DNA from: Leuctra nigra
Lineage: Eukaryota > Arthropoda > Insecta > Plecoptera > Leuctridae
NCBI GenBank assembly: GCA_934045905.1
Contig: OW203768.1
Span: forward strand, 11,436,316-11,500,315
Reading direction: 5' to 3'
DNA: 64,000 bases
The translations under genes were made by a program, and so were the position numbers. Under the pieces are notes generated by a model. It ran no database searches. It was not told the DNA's origin and was given only the letters and a program-made list of their open reading frames with translations. This document shows, one piece after another, positions 21,393-30,647 of this stretch (positions within the stretch are counted from its first letter, which is position 1; the number at the start of each line of letters is the position of its first letter).

Positions 21393-22673
21393 CCCAGAAA
21401 AAAACACTCCGTGTAAAAAAGGCAGCCAAGTCTCTTTACTTTAAAAAAATTCAACACCGAAAAGGAGTGATATCAAAAAAGGAGCCAAGTCAATGACATT
21501 TCCAAATATTTAATCGTATCTTTGAAATAAAAGTATAAACACCGAGAAATACTTTACAAAAGGACTTGGCGCATCGTTTTTTTAAAGACATTTTTCTATT
21601 CATAAGCATGTGCCATTTATATACAACCGTCATTTTGAATGTTTAGAATAATAGGGAAACATCTTTCAATTAGGTACATATTATACATACCTTCTGTAAA
21701 ATATTTTCTATATGAATATATACGCTATGAAACTTGTTGTCTATGCTTTCTATAAATATACACAATAGTTATCTTCGTAATATTGTTTCGTGGTGAATAT
21801 AATTAAGTCTCATTATGCGTTATACCTTCACATCATGTAACAATTTCTATTAATACACATTTTATAAAAATACATTTCACAAAGAAGACAGTCATATTGA
21901 ATTTCTATTAAAAAATTTAACTTTATACACTTGACACTTCAAAAATATATAATTGTGTTCCATTAGTTAGTAATTATTTGACAACGTTTCATGATTTCCT
22001 TCAGTCAAGATCAAATTATGAAAAGATACCAGTCTAATATCGCCATATTAACAGTACTGCAAGAATATGTATGAGCCCACTTCCAATTGATATGAAGGGA
22101 TGTGTGTTGTGAAAAATATCCGACCGAACCGGGGCACGAACTTGGGACCTCTCACTTGCCGGGCGAGAGCTCTACCAACTGAGCTACCCGATCGGACGGG
22201 CGGACATTAGACACAACACACTGATGAGGATCCTGACTCCTGACTCCATGGAAGTTTTCCAAAGAAACCTACATTCTCACCACTTCCAATTGTTATGTAA
22301 TTCTTTCACCCTTATATTACTTATATATTACAGCATAAAATCATGCTTCTATCGCCATTGACAAAACTATAAAATAGTCATTACTAAAAGTAGCTTGATT
22401 CATAGATTCTGGCTCTAATAGAAAGAGGAAAATGTACCTACTTGTAAATTTCTTTCCACTTTTAGGATAGAATGATGTCTTTAAAAAAACGATGCGCCAA
22501 GTCCTTTTGTAAAGTATTTCTCGGTGTTTATACTTTTATTTCAAAGATACGATTAAATATTTGGAAATGTCATTGACTTGGCTCCTTTTTTGATATCACT
22601 CCTTTTCGGTGTTGAATTTTTTTAAAGTAAAGAGACTTGGCTGCCTTTTTTACACGGAGTGTTTTTTTCTGGG
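21393..22673. mobile_element. Nonautonomous DNA transposon with about 200-bp terminal inverted repeats
   Basis: The left arm 21393-21592 starts CCCAGAAAAAAACACTCC and the right arm 22472-22673 is its near-perfect complement. TAT flanks both ends (21390-21392 and 22674-22676), a possible target duplication. The interior has no transposase ORF and holds a nested tRNA-derived SINE. The arms contain GACTTGGCTGCC and GACTTGGCTCC, echoing the core promoter motif of the array. Confidence 0.8.
22095..22279 (-). repeat. tRNA-derived SINE-like insertion
   Basis: Flanked by near-identical 17-bp direct repeats CACTTCCAATTG(A/T)TATG at 22078-22094 and 22280-22296. On the minus strand 22193-22122 folds like a tRNA: A box TAGCTCAGTTGG, an anticodon-arm-like CTCGC/GTGAG stem with a seven-base loop, and a 7-bp acceptor with wobble pairs. 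The T arm is degraded, so it is not a working tRNA gene. Confidence 0.7.
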
Positions 22674-22961
22674 TATGGTTTACTTAGGGAATAACAAAAA
22701 TTAATTCCCCTTCGTTTGCCTTCTCTATTTATTGATCTGATCTATTAATTTAATTATTAGTGCTTATGTATATTGGTTAAAAATAAATATTTTAATGATT
22801 ACTACACTCCTTCAAACCTGCAAATATTTCAAATAAGTAACACACAGGTCACAATGCAGATCCTTGAAGGACTCTGCCGCTCTTGCAACGTCTTTCCTGC
22901 ATACCCATCCATAACCAAGTCAATTCATTCAAAATACTTTTTGCATCTTCTTTTGTTCCAG

Positions 22962-23608
22962 AGAGGGGACCTAATGGAGTAAGTTCTCTTCCTCAAAGTG
23001 CTGTTGGTGGTGCCAATGCCGATAATACTGGTGTGAATGCTGGTAATACTGGCCTTGGTCAAGGTGATACTGGGACCGCTGGTGGAGAAGGCGCTGGCAA
23101 TACTGGTGTTGATGTTGGTAACACTGGTGCTACCGCTGGTGATAAATGGGTTGCACCACTTCCAAATGGAGAGTGTCCAGCAGGCTGTAAGAAAGTTCTG
23201 TCCCCCCGAGGGACGTGTCTTCTTCTTGGTGCACTTGGTGCTGCTGTTGTCGGTGGTGCTGCTGTTGACCTTGTTGGTGCTTCTCTTGTTAATGGTATCG
23301 CTAATGCCGCTCATCGGGCTAATGGTGGAGCGAATGTAGGAGGCAATGCAAATGCAAATGGGGGAGCAGGAGGCAATGCAAATGCAAATGGGGGAGCAGG
23401 AGGTAATGCAAATGCAAATGGGGGAGCAGGAGGCAATGCAAATGCAAATGGGGGAGCAGGAGGCAATGCAAACGCAAATGGGGGAGCAGGAGGCTCTGCC
23501 GATAAGTCTAAAAGTGTCAATGGGTATGGAAGTGTCGATGGGTCCGCATCGAAGGACCTATATGGCAACGCTGCAAAAGGTCCTGGTTTTGGAGACTATC
23601 AAGGTTGA
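22962..23608 (+). CDS. Array gene G2, exon 2 (GNTGV-repeat, CPAGCKK motif, Asn-Ala-Gly tail)
   Basis: Acceptor TTTGTTCCAG ends at 22961; the joined protein is 236 residues. The mature start ERGPNGVSSLPQ lacks the Ile of its paralogs. Heptads ADNTGVNAGNTGLG.. lead to WVAPLPNGECPAGCKKV. The third Cys is shifted: SPRGTC replaces GPRC, giving C-x3-C-x9-C. A hydrophobic Leu/Val/Ala stretch (LLLGALGAAVVGGAAVDLVG) follows, then five to six perfect GGAGGNANAN repeats and the same DKSKSV..GPGFGDYQG end as G1, its closest relative. AATAAA lies at 23847. Confidence 0.78.
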
Positions 23609-24302
23609 TCAAGGTTGAATCAGGTGCAGGTGGGATTATATGCTTAGTTGCAGGTGGTGAGGTCGACGTCAGAACTTTAGGACGCACAATTCTTCTTTAC
23701 GTGGTAATAGTCTGGTATATTATTAAAATCAATAATGGGAGATTCTTCTTACAGTGGTCATATCTGCTCCATTAAAAATGTAACAACACATTGAACATAA
23801 GATAATGTAATAATGTTTAATTGTTTTGAAAATCACGTGCATACCAAATAAATCAACATGATAAACAGGTCTTAGAACCGTTAAATTTGTCAACAACACC
23901 CGACTTTTCCATGTTTCCTAGATTCCTATGAGTTTCCGAGTTCTTATGTTTTCACAGATTTTCTATGGTTATAGCTACACCATGGAGTTATGTTACAATA
24001 AATTGAAAATGTTGTCAAGGAATGATCCCAGAAACTAGGGGAACAACATAGCTGGTGCTAATATGTAATTTGATTTAGAATTATATTATATTACCTGCAG
24101 TATTTTATTTGTAGAATATGTTTATTAGAGGAAATTGGTGCTTTCATTCTATATTCTATATACCTATGAAACACTCTGATATTAGTAATAATACAGTTCT
24201 AAGAAATCGTCTTTGAAAAACCGAATTACAACCGAATTATGCAGGTAGTATAAACTCAATTTGCATAGAGAAATAACTTGTGATGTAAATTTTTTTAATA
24301 AT

Positions 24303-24483
24303 ACCACATTTTAAATGATCTAGTTAGTTCTGCTTTTCAAAAAATTTCATATGCAGAACCGTGATCCTAATGTCTATTCGTGTTATGATCCATTGTTGAA
24401 AAACACTAATAGATATGAGGTTCACGGTACTGCATATGAAATTTTTTGAAAAGCAGAGATATCTAGATAATTTAAAATGTGGT
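24303..24483. repeat. Foldback MITE, 181 bp (family with 37668-37847)
   Basis: The arm ACCACATTTTAAATGATCTA..TTTCATATGCAG pairs with CTGCATATGAAA..TTTAAAATGTGGT. The copy at 37668 has the same arm design (ACCATTTTAAAT..CATATGCAG). Confidence 0.75.
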
Positions 24484-25569
24484 CTATTGATAAATGAACA
24501 ATGTTTTCAAAAACAAAACACAACTGCAGCACTTTGACGGTCCTGTCAACGTTGCAAAATTCTGCCACCCGTCGCACCGTCTGTAACGTAACACAAAATT
24601 ACGTTTAAGCACGATGCCTATGATGATTTCTGCTCGGTAAACATTCAGTTAAAATCTTCCATATTGTGAAAAGATTATGGATTAGAGGATTTTCCACGAC
24701 TCAAATCTCCACTGTAATAACTTCAAGATTCCATAACTTTCGTTCCGTTTGTTCAAATTGATTGAAATTTTTACACAGTCGATCTTAATGTATTTTCAAT
24801 ATAATTTGAAATGTTCAGCTTGATATCGTACGTAGTTTTGAAGAAACAGCGTCCCGGCAATTGGAAGTTTTCTGGACGCGCGCTATTTGAGCTCCGTATA
24901 ATGAATTTTTTGACAACCAAATTTTAACAGCTGTAACTTTTATCCAACATTAATAACGTTTTTGAAACTTGCACATATTACATTTTGGTATGTTTTCGAA
25001 TATGTGTACAAATTTCAGAATCCTATCTATAATAGTTTCGATAAAGTGACCTCTCAATCAGGGTGATTTTTTTTGCGCCACCCGGTATTACTTGAAAACG
25101 TTATATTGATCGAATAGTCAGATTTTCCATTCACCAGACGAAATCTAGATTCAACCATTTTCTGCCACATCATATTGCCCTGTTGATATCACCTTCATTT
25201 TATTTGGTTTTAACCTGTCAAACTACTGATGAAGCCTACTGAAAAGAAGGTGAAATATAGAGATTTCAAATAAAATACGGTTTGTGAAACGTTCAAGAAG
25301 AGAGAATTATTGTTCCTTCACATGTAATAGTTACGTTAGATGTTTGTTAAAAAACATGAAAGTTGTAAGAACATTAAACGAATTTTAGCACTAATTTATA
25401 GGAGTTTTATAAAACTATCCTATACTGAGCACGGTATCCAAAACCGGGCTTTTACTTCACCCTGATATTATTCCTAAGAAATGATCAGAAATGAAAACAA
25501 ATAGTAATATTTTGTGAGTACCTCTCGTTGAGATCGGATCCCAACAAAACATTTTTAAGATAAGACGCT

Positions 25570-25703
25570 GGGGATGGATTCACAAAAGGAATTACTGCTA
25601 ATACGTACTATATTTTGATTTAATACCAAAAAACACACTGTTAAATGTAAGATAATACCAAAGATAGTACGTAGTAGGAAATACTTTTTGTGAATCTGGC
25701 CCC
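25570..25703. repeat. Foldback MITE, 134 bp
   Basis: GGGGATGGATTCACAAAAGG.. pairs with ..TTTTTGTGAATCTGGCCCC; inner arms TACGTACTAT and ATAGTACGTA also pair. A right-end relic is at 18120-18210. Confidence 0.65.
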
Positions 25704-25808
25704 TGGTGTTGAATTTATAGTCAGTCAATGATATTTTAATAATAAGTAACCCAGATAATTATTATAATTTCGGAGTAACTTTAATCGGTGTAAATTCAGA
25801 AAATAAAA

Positions 25809-26001
25809 CACCTAACGTTAGTTTACAAAGAATCGATTTAGAATTATCAGTAAAATCAGTGCATAGTTGTGTAATGAGGTAGTGTCGATTGTAACGTACA
25901 GTTTTATTTAATTACACAATGTGGAAATGATTTAAACCCTATTAACACAAGAGCGAAAGTGAATCTACCAGGGCGGTTGCACCACCCAGCCAAGTTCACC
26001 T
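25809..26001 (+). promoter_or_regulatory. Conserved upstream block of array unit G3
   Basis: Begins CACCTAACGTTAG (palindrome changed to TAACGTTA) and ends GGGCGGTTGCACCACCCAGCC. The middle is conserved. Confidence 0.5.
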
Positions 26002-26394
26002 AAACACACTAGTCGTGTTATCCTTCTTCTTCCGTAAGCATTGATGAGTGTTTAACAATTTGAATTCTTCGCAAATCTGAATTTCAAATTGTTGTTAAGT
26101 ATCTCGATTTAGAATGTGAGAGAAATAGGCATCATTACTCTCATTCCTGATCACTCATGATCAAACGGTCTCCAGAAACGGAATATCTCCGATTAAAAAA
26201 ATTGAGGATTAATTCACTTCCGCATGAAATTCAATATAAGTCTAGAGATTTTTTCTTTTAGTATAAGCTTATAGGTATAAGCCTTCAGAATATTTAATTA
26301 TAATCTGAAAAGGTGAGTTTTCAAAATAAGTATAATTTTTGGCTTTGGTGTCAGGAAATAATTAGTTATTATAATATTCCTTTTTTGTGAGAAG

Positions 26395-26418
26395 ACTTGG
26401 CTGCACTTTTATCAGTTT
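26395..26418 (+). promoter_or_regulatory. G3 initiator block, detached from downstream element
   Basis: GACTTGGCTGCACTTTTATC AGTT with TCAGT at 26412-26416. The downstream part (CGGAGTTTTATTT..TGTCGTTGCTAC) lies about 395 bp away at 26817 because of the GC-rich insertion. Confidence 0.5.
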
Positions 26419-26419
26419 T

Positions 26420-26812
26420 CCTCTCCGATGGGCTGCTACCTTGACGCGGTGCTGGGGCTTAAGGGGCTAACTCACATTACGAGTAAGTCCCAACTAGGTG
26501 CAGTCCAGGGTCGACCTGGTCCCATGCCCACCCCAAGTTCGCGGGCCCCTCGGGCCGGCCTCCTCCCTTGAGATGGTGATCCCCCTGGAATCAGGTCCCA
26601 CCGGGTCGAAGCCACTCTCCCCCCAGTCCGTCCCCACTGCGGCCTGGTTCCCCAACAGGGTCCTCCGGTCCGGGTCCCCTTTTGTCGACCCCTCCCCATA
26701 GCCTCCTTTGATTATCAAGAAAGTTAAACATAAAGATTTAATTATATGCGCAAAATCACCTCGCTTTTGACGCGCCGTTAAACATTATTACAATACTTAT
26801 TTTATAATTTTT
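26420..26812 (+). repeat. GC-rich insertion in G3 promoter (shared with G4)
   Basis: Starts CTCCGATGGGCTGCTACC TTGACGCGGTG and runs through a very GC-rich stretch to CCCCTCCCCATAGCC, then AATATGCGCAAAATCACC-like sequence. It looks like untranslated sequence of a non-LTR retrotransposon rather than a gene; ORFs across it are incidental. A near-identical copy is at 29455-29840. Confidence 0.7.
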
Positions 26813-26889
26813 TTACGGAGTTTTATTTAATTGTCGTTGCTACATTCCTAGAGGTAAGAAAGACCATTTCTCTCATTCACAGACAGAAA

Positions 26890-26953
26890 ATGAAGAAATC
26901 AAGCCAAATTAAGATCGCTGCCAGGATGGTTCTTATCCTCTTAGTGTTTGGAG
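26890..26953 (+). CDS. Array gene G3, exon 1 (signal peptide)
   Basis: 64-bp exon starting at the conserved GACAGAAAATG. MKKSSQIKIAAR is followed by MVLILLVFG; the donor GTAATG is at 26954 in phase 1. It joins to 27260 over a 306-bp intron, the shortest in the array and close to the unexpanded state. Confidence 0.75.
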
Positions 26954-27259
26954 GTAATGCAAACTTATTACATTTTTCATTTCGTTTTCCTTCTCGTTTC
27001 ATTGATCTAATATTGAATTGTTCGTGTAGAAATTTTATAATTTAAATATTGTCCAGAAATGTGTTATGAAATAAAAGTTTACAATATGATTACTACACTC
27101 CTTAAAGCTTTTAAATATTTCAAATACTTAAGAAACACACAGGGTCCCAATTCAGATCCTTGAAGGATGCCACTCTTGCAACCTCTTCCCTGCCTGTCCA
27201 TCCATTACCAAGTCAAATTAACTCATTTAACATACTTCTTGTATCTTCTTTTGTTCCAG

Positions 27260-27474
27260 AGAGGGGACCAATTAATGGAGTTAATGCTCTTCCTCAAAGT
27301 GCGGTTGGTGGTGTGAATGCCGATAATACTGGTGTCAATGCCGGTAATACTGGTGTTAGTCAAGGTGGTACTGGTGGAGAAGGTGCTGCTGGTGATAATG
27401 TTGTTGCACCACTTCTACATGATGTTTGCCCATTAGGTTGTAAGAAAGTGGGAGAGCGATGTGTGTGTACATAG
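27260..27474 (+). CDS. Array gene G3, exon 2 (short form without glycine-rich tail)
   Basis: Acceptor TTTGTTCCAG ends at 27259. The joined protein is only 92 residues: ERGPINGVNALPQSAVGG, two or three NTGV heptads, NVVAPLLHDVCPLGCKKVGE, then RCVCT and a stop. Group I relatives have a 100-residue tail here; this copy stops five residues after GE. It has four cysteines (C-x3-C-x6-C-x1-C) instead of three, and NGE has become HDV. It may be a naturally short paralog or a copy truncated by a new stop. The following bases (TACGAAGGGTTTCTTACC) no longer read as the tail. Confidence 0.65.
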
Positions 27475-28745
27475 AGGTACGAAGGGTTTCTTACCTCTTT
27501 CTGCGGCTCAAGAGTAGAGCTGATCAGGTGCAGGAAATGTTTCGATCTGAGGTTTTGTTGAATGAGGAGCCAAAATGCTTCCTTAGGTGGTAATGGTTTG
27601 GCGTATTATTCAAATCAAATAAATGTATTGGAGATTAATACAGATGCACCCTACAGTGCGCCATATCTACTGCATCATGATTGTTACAACACATAAAACA
27701 CAATGTAATAATGTGTCATTGTGTTGCAAATTAAGATAATGTACTAAATATATCAACATGATAAACAGGTCTGATGATCGTTTTATCTGTCATCAACATT
27801 TCCGTCTTTCCTAAATTCTAACGAGTTCCTGGGTTTCCTATGATTTCTTCTTATTCATTCGATAACACAAATTCTCTATATCTTCTATATACCTACCTAT
27901 TAAACATGTATTGGTAATAATATAGTTCTAAGACAAGGTTGGTAGATAAACCACTTTATCTATACCAACCTTGGTTCTAATAAATCGTCTTTTTATACAA
28001 CCGAATTATGTAGGTAGTAGAAACCCAAATTTCATCGGATTCATCGAAATTGTGTACACTTTATTACAATTTTCATAGAGAAATAACTTGTGATGTCAAT
28101 TTTTTTTAAATAATTGATAAAAGAACAATGTTTTCAAAAACAAAACATAACTGCAGCACTTTGACGTCCTGCCAAAGTTGCAGAATTCCGCCACCCGCCG
28201 CGATGTCTGTAATGTTTCATAAAATGACGCCTACGCCTTCAATAATAAGTAAAATTACGTCATATAAATAATCAGCCGAATAGTGACGTAACTAAAAATG
28301 CTAGAATATATATTGTTGCGGGAAAATGTTGGTAATGAATGCTTATATTTTTAGTATGAATATGATCAAAATTCTTCACGCATTTAATAATTGTAATCAA
28401 ATTAAGTTTTAAGATGTTTTTTTTTGTATAATATGCAACTTATAAATTACTATTTTGAAATTATAACCCCAAAATGCTGAACCGATTGACCCGAAAATTT
28501 TACCAGGGATGCAGTTTTTTAGTCTGATGATAGTTGTTCTAAGTTGTTGTAATGTTGTTATCATCGAATTTTCCTGAATAATATCATTTCAGATAAAAAG
28601 GACAAATCTTGCAATTTGTCACGGGTTAAATGCTTCGTTGCTTGGCCTATTATAATTCAATGCTATTCATGCTAATAATAAGTACCCCAAATAATTATTA
28701 TGAATTCGTAGTCATTTTAATCCATGTAAAATTTAGAAACATAAT
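27475..28745. other. 3' flank of G3 and spacer to G4
   Basis: 3' UTR homologous to other units (GGTGGTAATGGTTTGGCGTA). AATAAA is at 27618; the usual distal AATAAATAAACATG has decayed to ACTAAATATATCAACATG. A small perfect hairpin (AAGGTTGGTAGATAAA.. TTTATCTATACCAACCTT) lies at 27935-27973. No gene. Confidence 0.5.
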
Positions 28746-28939
28746 CACCTGACGGCAGTTTATATAGAATCTATTTAGAATTATCAGTATAATCAGTGCA
28801 TTGTACACGTGTACAGTAATGAGGTATGTGACGACATTAGTTTTTATGACCCAATATTGAATTGTTTTAAAACCTTTTAATGCAAGAGCGAAAGTGATTA
28901 ATCTAACGGAGCGGTTGCACCACCCCGCCTAGTTCACCT
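28746..28939 (+). promoter_or_regulatory. Conserved upstream block of array unit G4
   Basis: Begins CACCTGACGGCAG and ends GAGCGGTTGCACCACCCCGCC. The palindrome carries a T-to-G change. Confidence 0.5.
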
Positions 28940-28978
28940 AAAAACACTAGTCGAGTTACATCATTCTTCTTCCGTAAC

Positions 28979-29115
28979 GTCCGTATTCCACTATACAATT
29001 CATGTTGGACAATTTGAAATTCTAGCCAATGAAATAGTGTTTTGAATGAAACTCTGAAATCCAATTGTCTTATAATTGAAATTGTCCAATTAGAATTGTA
29101 AAGTAGAATATGGAC
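28979..29115. repeat. Foldback MITE upstream of G4, 137 bp
   Basis: GTCCGTATTCCACTATACAA..TTGGACAATTTGAAATT pairs with AATTGAAATTGTCCAA..TTGTAAAGTAGAATATGGAC. Confidence 0.7.
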
Positions 29116-29430
29116 TTTAAGCAATGGTATTATGAAATGCTTGACAATTTGAATTCTTCACAAATTTGTATTTCAAATTGTTGTGAAATATCTCGATTTA
29201 GAATGCGAGAGAAAGAGGCATCAATCTCACTCCTGATCACTCAAACGGTCCTACAGAAATGAAATATCTCCGATTAAAAAAATGGCAGATTAAAACACTT
29301 CCACGTGAAATTCATTGTAAGTATAGAGATGATTTTCTTTTAGTAAGCTTATAGGTATAAGCCTCTGAAAAGGTGAGTTTTCTAAATAAATATAATATCT
29401 GGCTTTTATTATAATATTTTTGTGAGAAAA

Positions 29431-29454
29431 CTTGGCTCCGCTTTCATCAGTTTT
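29431..29454 (+). promoter_or_regulatory. G4 initiator block, detached from downstream element
   Basis: CTTGGCTCCGCTTTCATCAGTT with TCAGT at 29447-29451. The matching downstream block ACGGAGTTTTATTT..TCGTCGTTGC is at 29843-29870, beyond the GC-rich insertion. Confidence 0.5.
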
Positions 29455-29840
29455 CCTCACCGATGGACTGCTACCCTGACGCGGTGGTGGGGCTTAAGGG
29501 GGCTAACTCACATTACGAGTCAGTCCTAACTAAGTGCTGTTCAGGGTCGACCTAGTCCCATGCCCTCCCCAAGTTCGCGGGCCCCTCGGGCCGGCCTCCC
29601 CCTCGAGATGGTGATCCCCCTGGAATCAGGTCCCACTGGGTCGAAGCCTCCCTTCCCCCCGTCCGTCCCCACTGCGGCCTGGTTCCCCAACAGGGTCCTC
29701 CGGTCCGGGTCCCCTTTTGTCGACCCCTCCCCATGGCCTCCCTTGATTATAGTTAAAAATAAAGATTTAATAATATGCGCAAAATCACCTCGCTTTTGAC
29801 GCGCCGTTAAAATATTATACGATTTATTTTATCATTTATT
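29455..29840 (+). repeat. GC-rich insertion in G4 promoter (shared with G3)
   Basis: Same sequence and same insertion point as 26420-26812, with scattered substitutions and small indels. Confidence 0.7.
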
Positions 29841-29918
29841 TTTACGGAGTTTTATTTAATCGTCGTTGCTACATTCCTAGAGGTAAGAAATACCATTTCT
29901 CTCATTCACAGACAGAAA

Positions 29919-29985
29919 ATGAAGAAATCAAGTCAAATTATTACGATCGCTGCCAGGATTTTGCTAATCCTCTTAGTGTTTGGAG
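29919..29985 (+). CDS. Array gene G4, exon 1 (signal peptide)
   Basis: 67-bp exon, one codon longer than most (MKKSSQIITIAAR before ILLILLVFG); still phase 1 at GTAATT. It joins to 35591 across a 5.6-kb intron, long because a complete retrotransposon sits inside it on the opposite strand. Confidence 0.75.
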
Positions 29986-30034
29986 GTAATTTAAACTTAT
30001 AACATTTTTCAAAATGTCAGAATCCATTGATTAT

Positions 30035-30163
30035 AAATAATGAAACAATACTATAATATTCTCATAAGTTTACTAAAGTAACGTTTTAGTAACCTTTGCA
30101 AGTCGGTTGAAACGTTGCTTTAGTAAACTTATCAGAATATTACCGAATTATTTCATTACTTAT
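30035..30163. repeat. Intronic foldback in G4
   Basis: CATAAGTTTACTAAAGTAACGTTT pairs with AAACGTTGCTTTAGTAAACTTATCAG. Confidence 0.65.
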
Positions 30164-30647
30164 TTACAATGCCTTCTGTTTGTAATTTAGAGTGGACATT
30201 AAAATAATAATGGCATGTACACTTTATGTAGACACGGGACACATTACCAAGTTTAGATGAAAGCAGCTCTCTCATTGGTTATTAGCCGTCACGTGACCTT
30301 ACTTGCCTCCCTGCTATTCTGACACGTATACGAATAAGCATAGACAAAGCAGAGAGTAAACTTGATAGTATGTTCCGTGTTATAGAAGGATGATAATAAT
30401 ACGATATTAGGTTTCTCATATTCTAAATAGGTTTGATAGGGAGTAACAACAATGCTATTTTTATTTCCCAAGACTCCTAATTACTACAATTCAATCTTCG
30501 CATTCAAAAATTAATTCCCTTCCGTTTTCCTTCTCGTTTTATTGATCGAAATATTCTTATAGATTTTTTATTATATCAATTAATTAACAATTAATTACCC
30601 CATCCAACTAAAGTCGGGTTGGGGGGTGGAGGTAGCTCCACCTTCCT

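Larger units (their letters stand above)
23609..25808. other. 3' UTR of G2 and spacer to G3
   Basis: The 3' UTR is homologous to that of G1. It is followed by a foldback (24303-24483), a segment ending GGGTGATTTTTTTTGCGCC (25065) that looks like a transposon end, and a MITE (25570-25703). No gene. Confidence 0.5.

Noticed and set aside
22122..22193. Functional tRNA gene on the minus strand
   Set aside because: A box and acceptor pairing are good, but the T arm and B box are degraded, the anticodon loop lacks the usual T before the anticodon, and it lies within a target-duplicated SINE-like insertion.
26472..26718. GC-rich ORFs on both strands within the promoter insertion of G3 (and 29552-29799 in G4)
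   Set aside because: They are open only because the segment is GC-rich. The two copies differ by indels that break any common frame, and the insertion looks like retroelement untranslated sequence.
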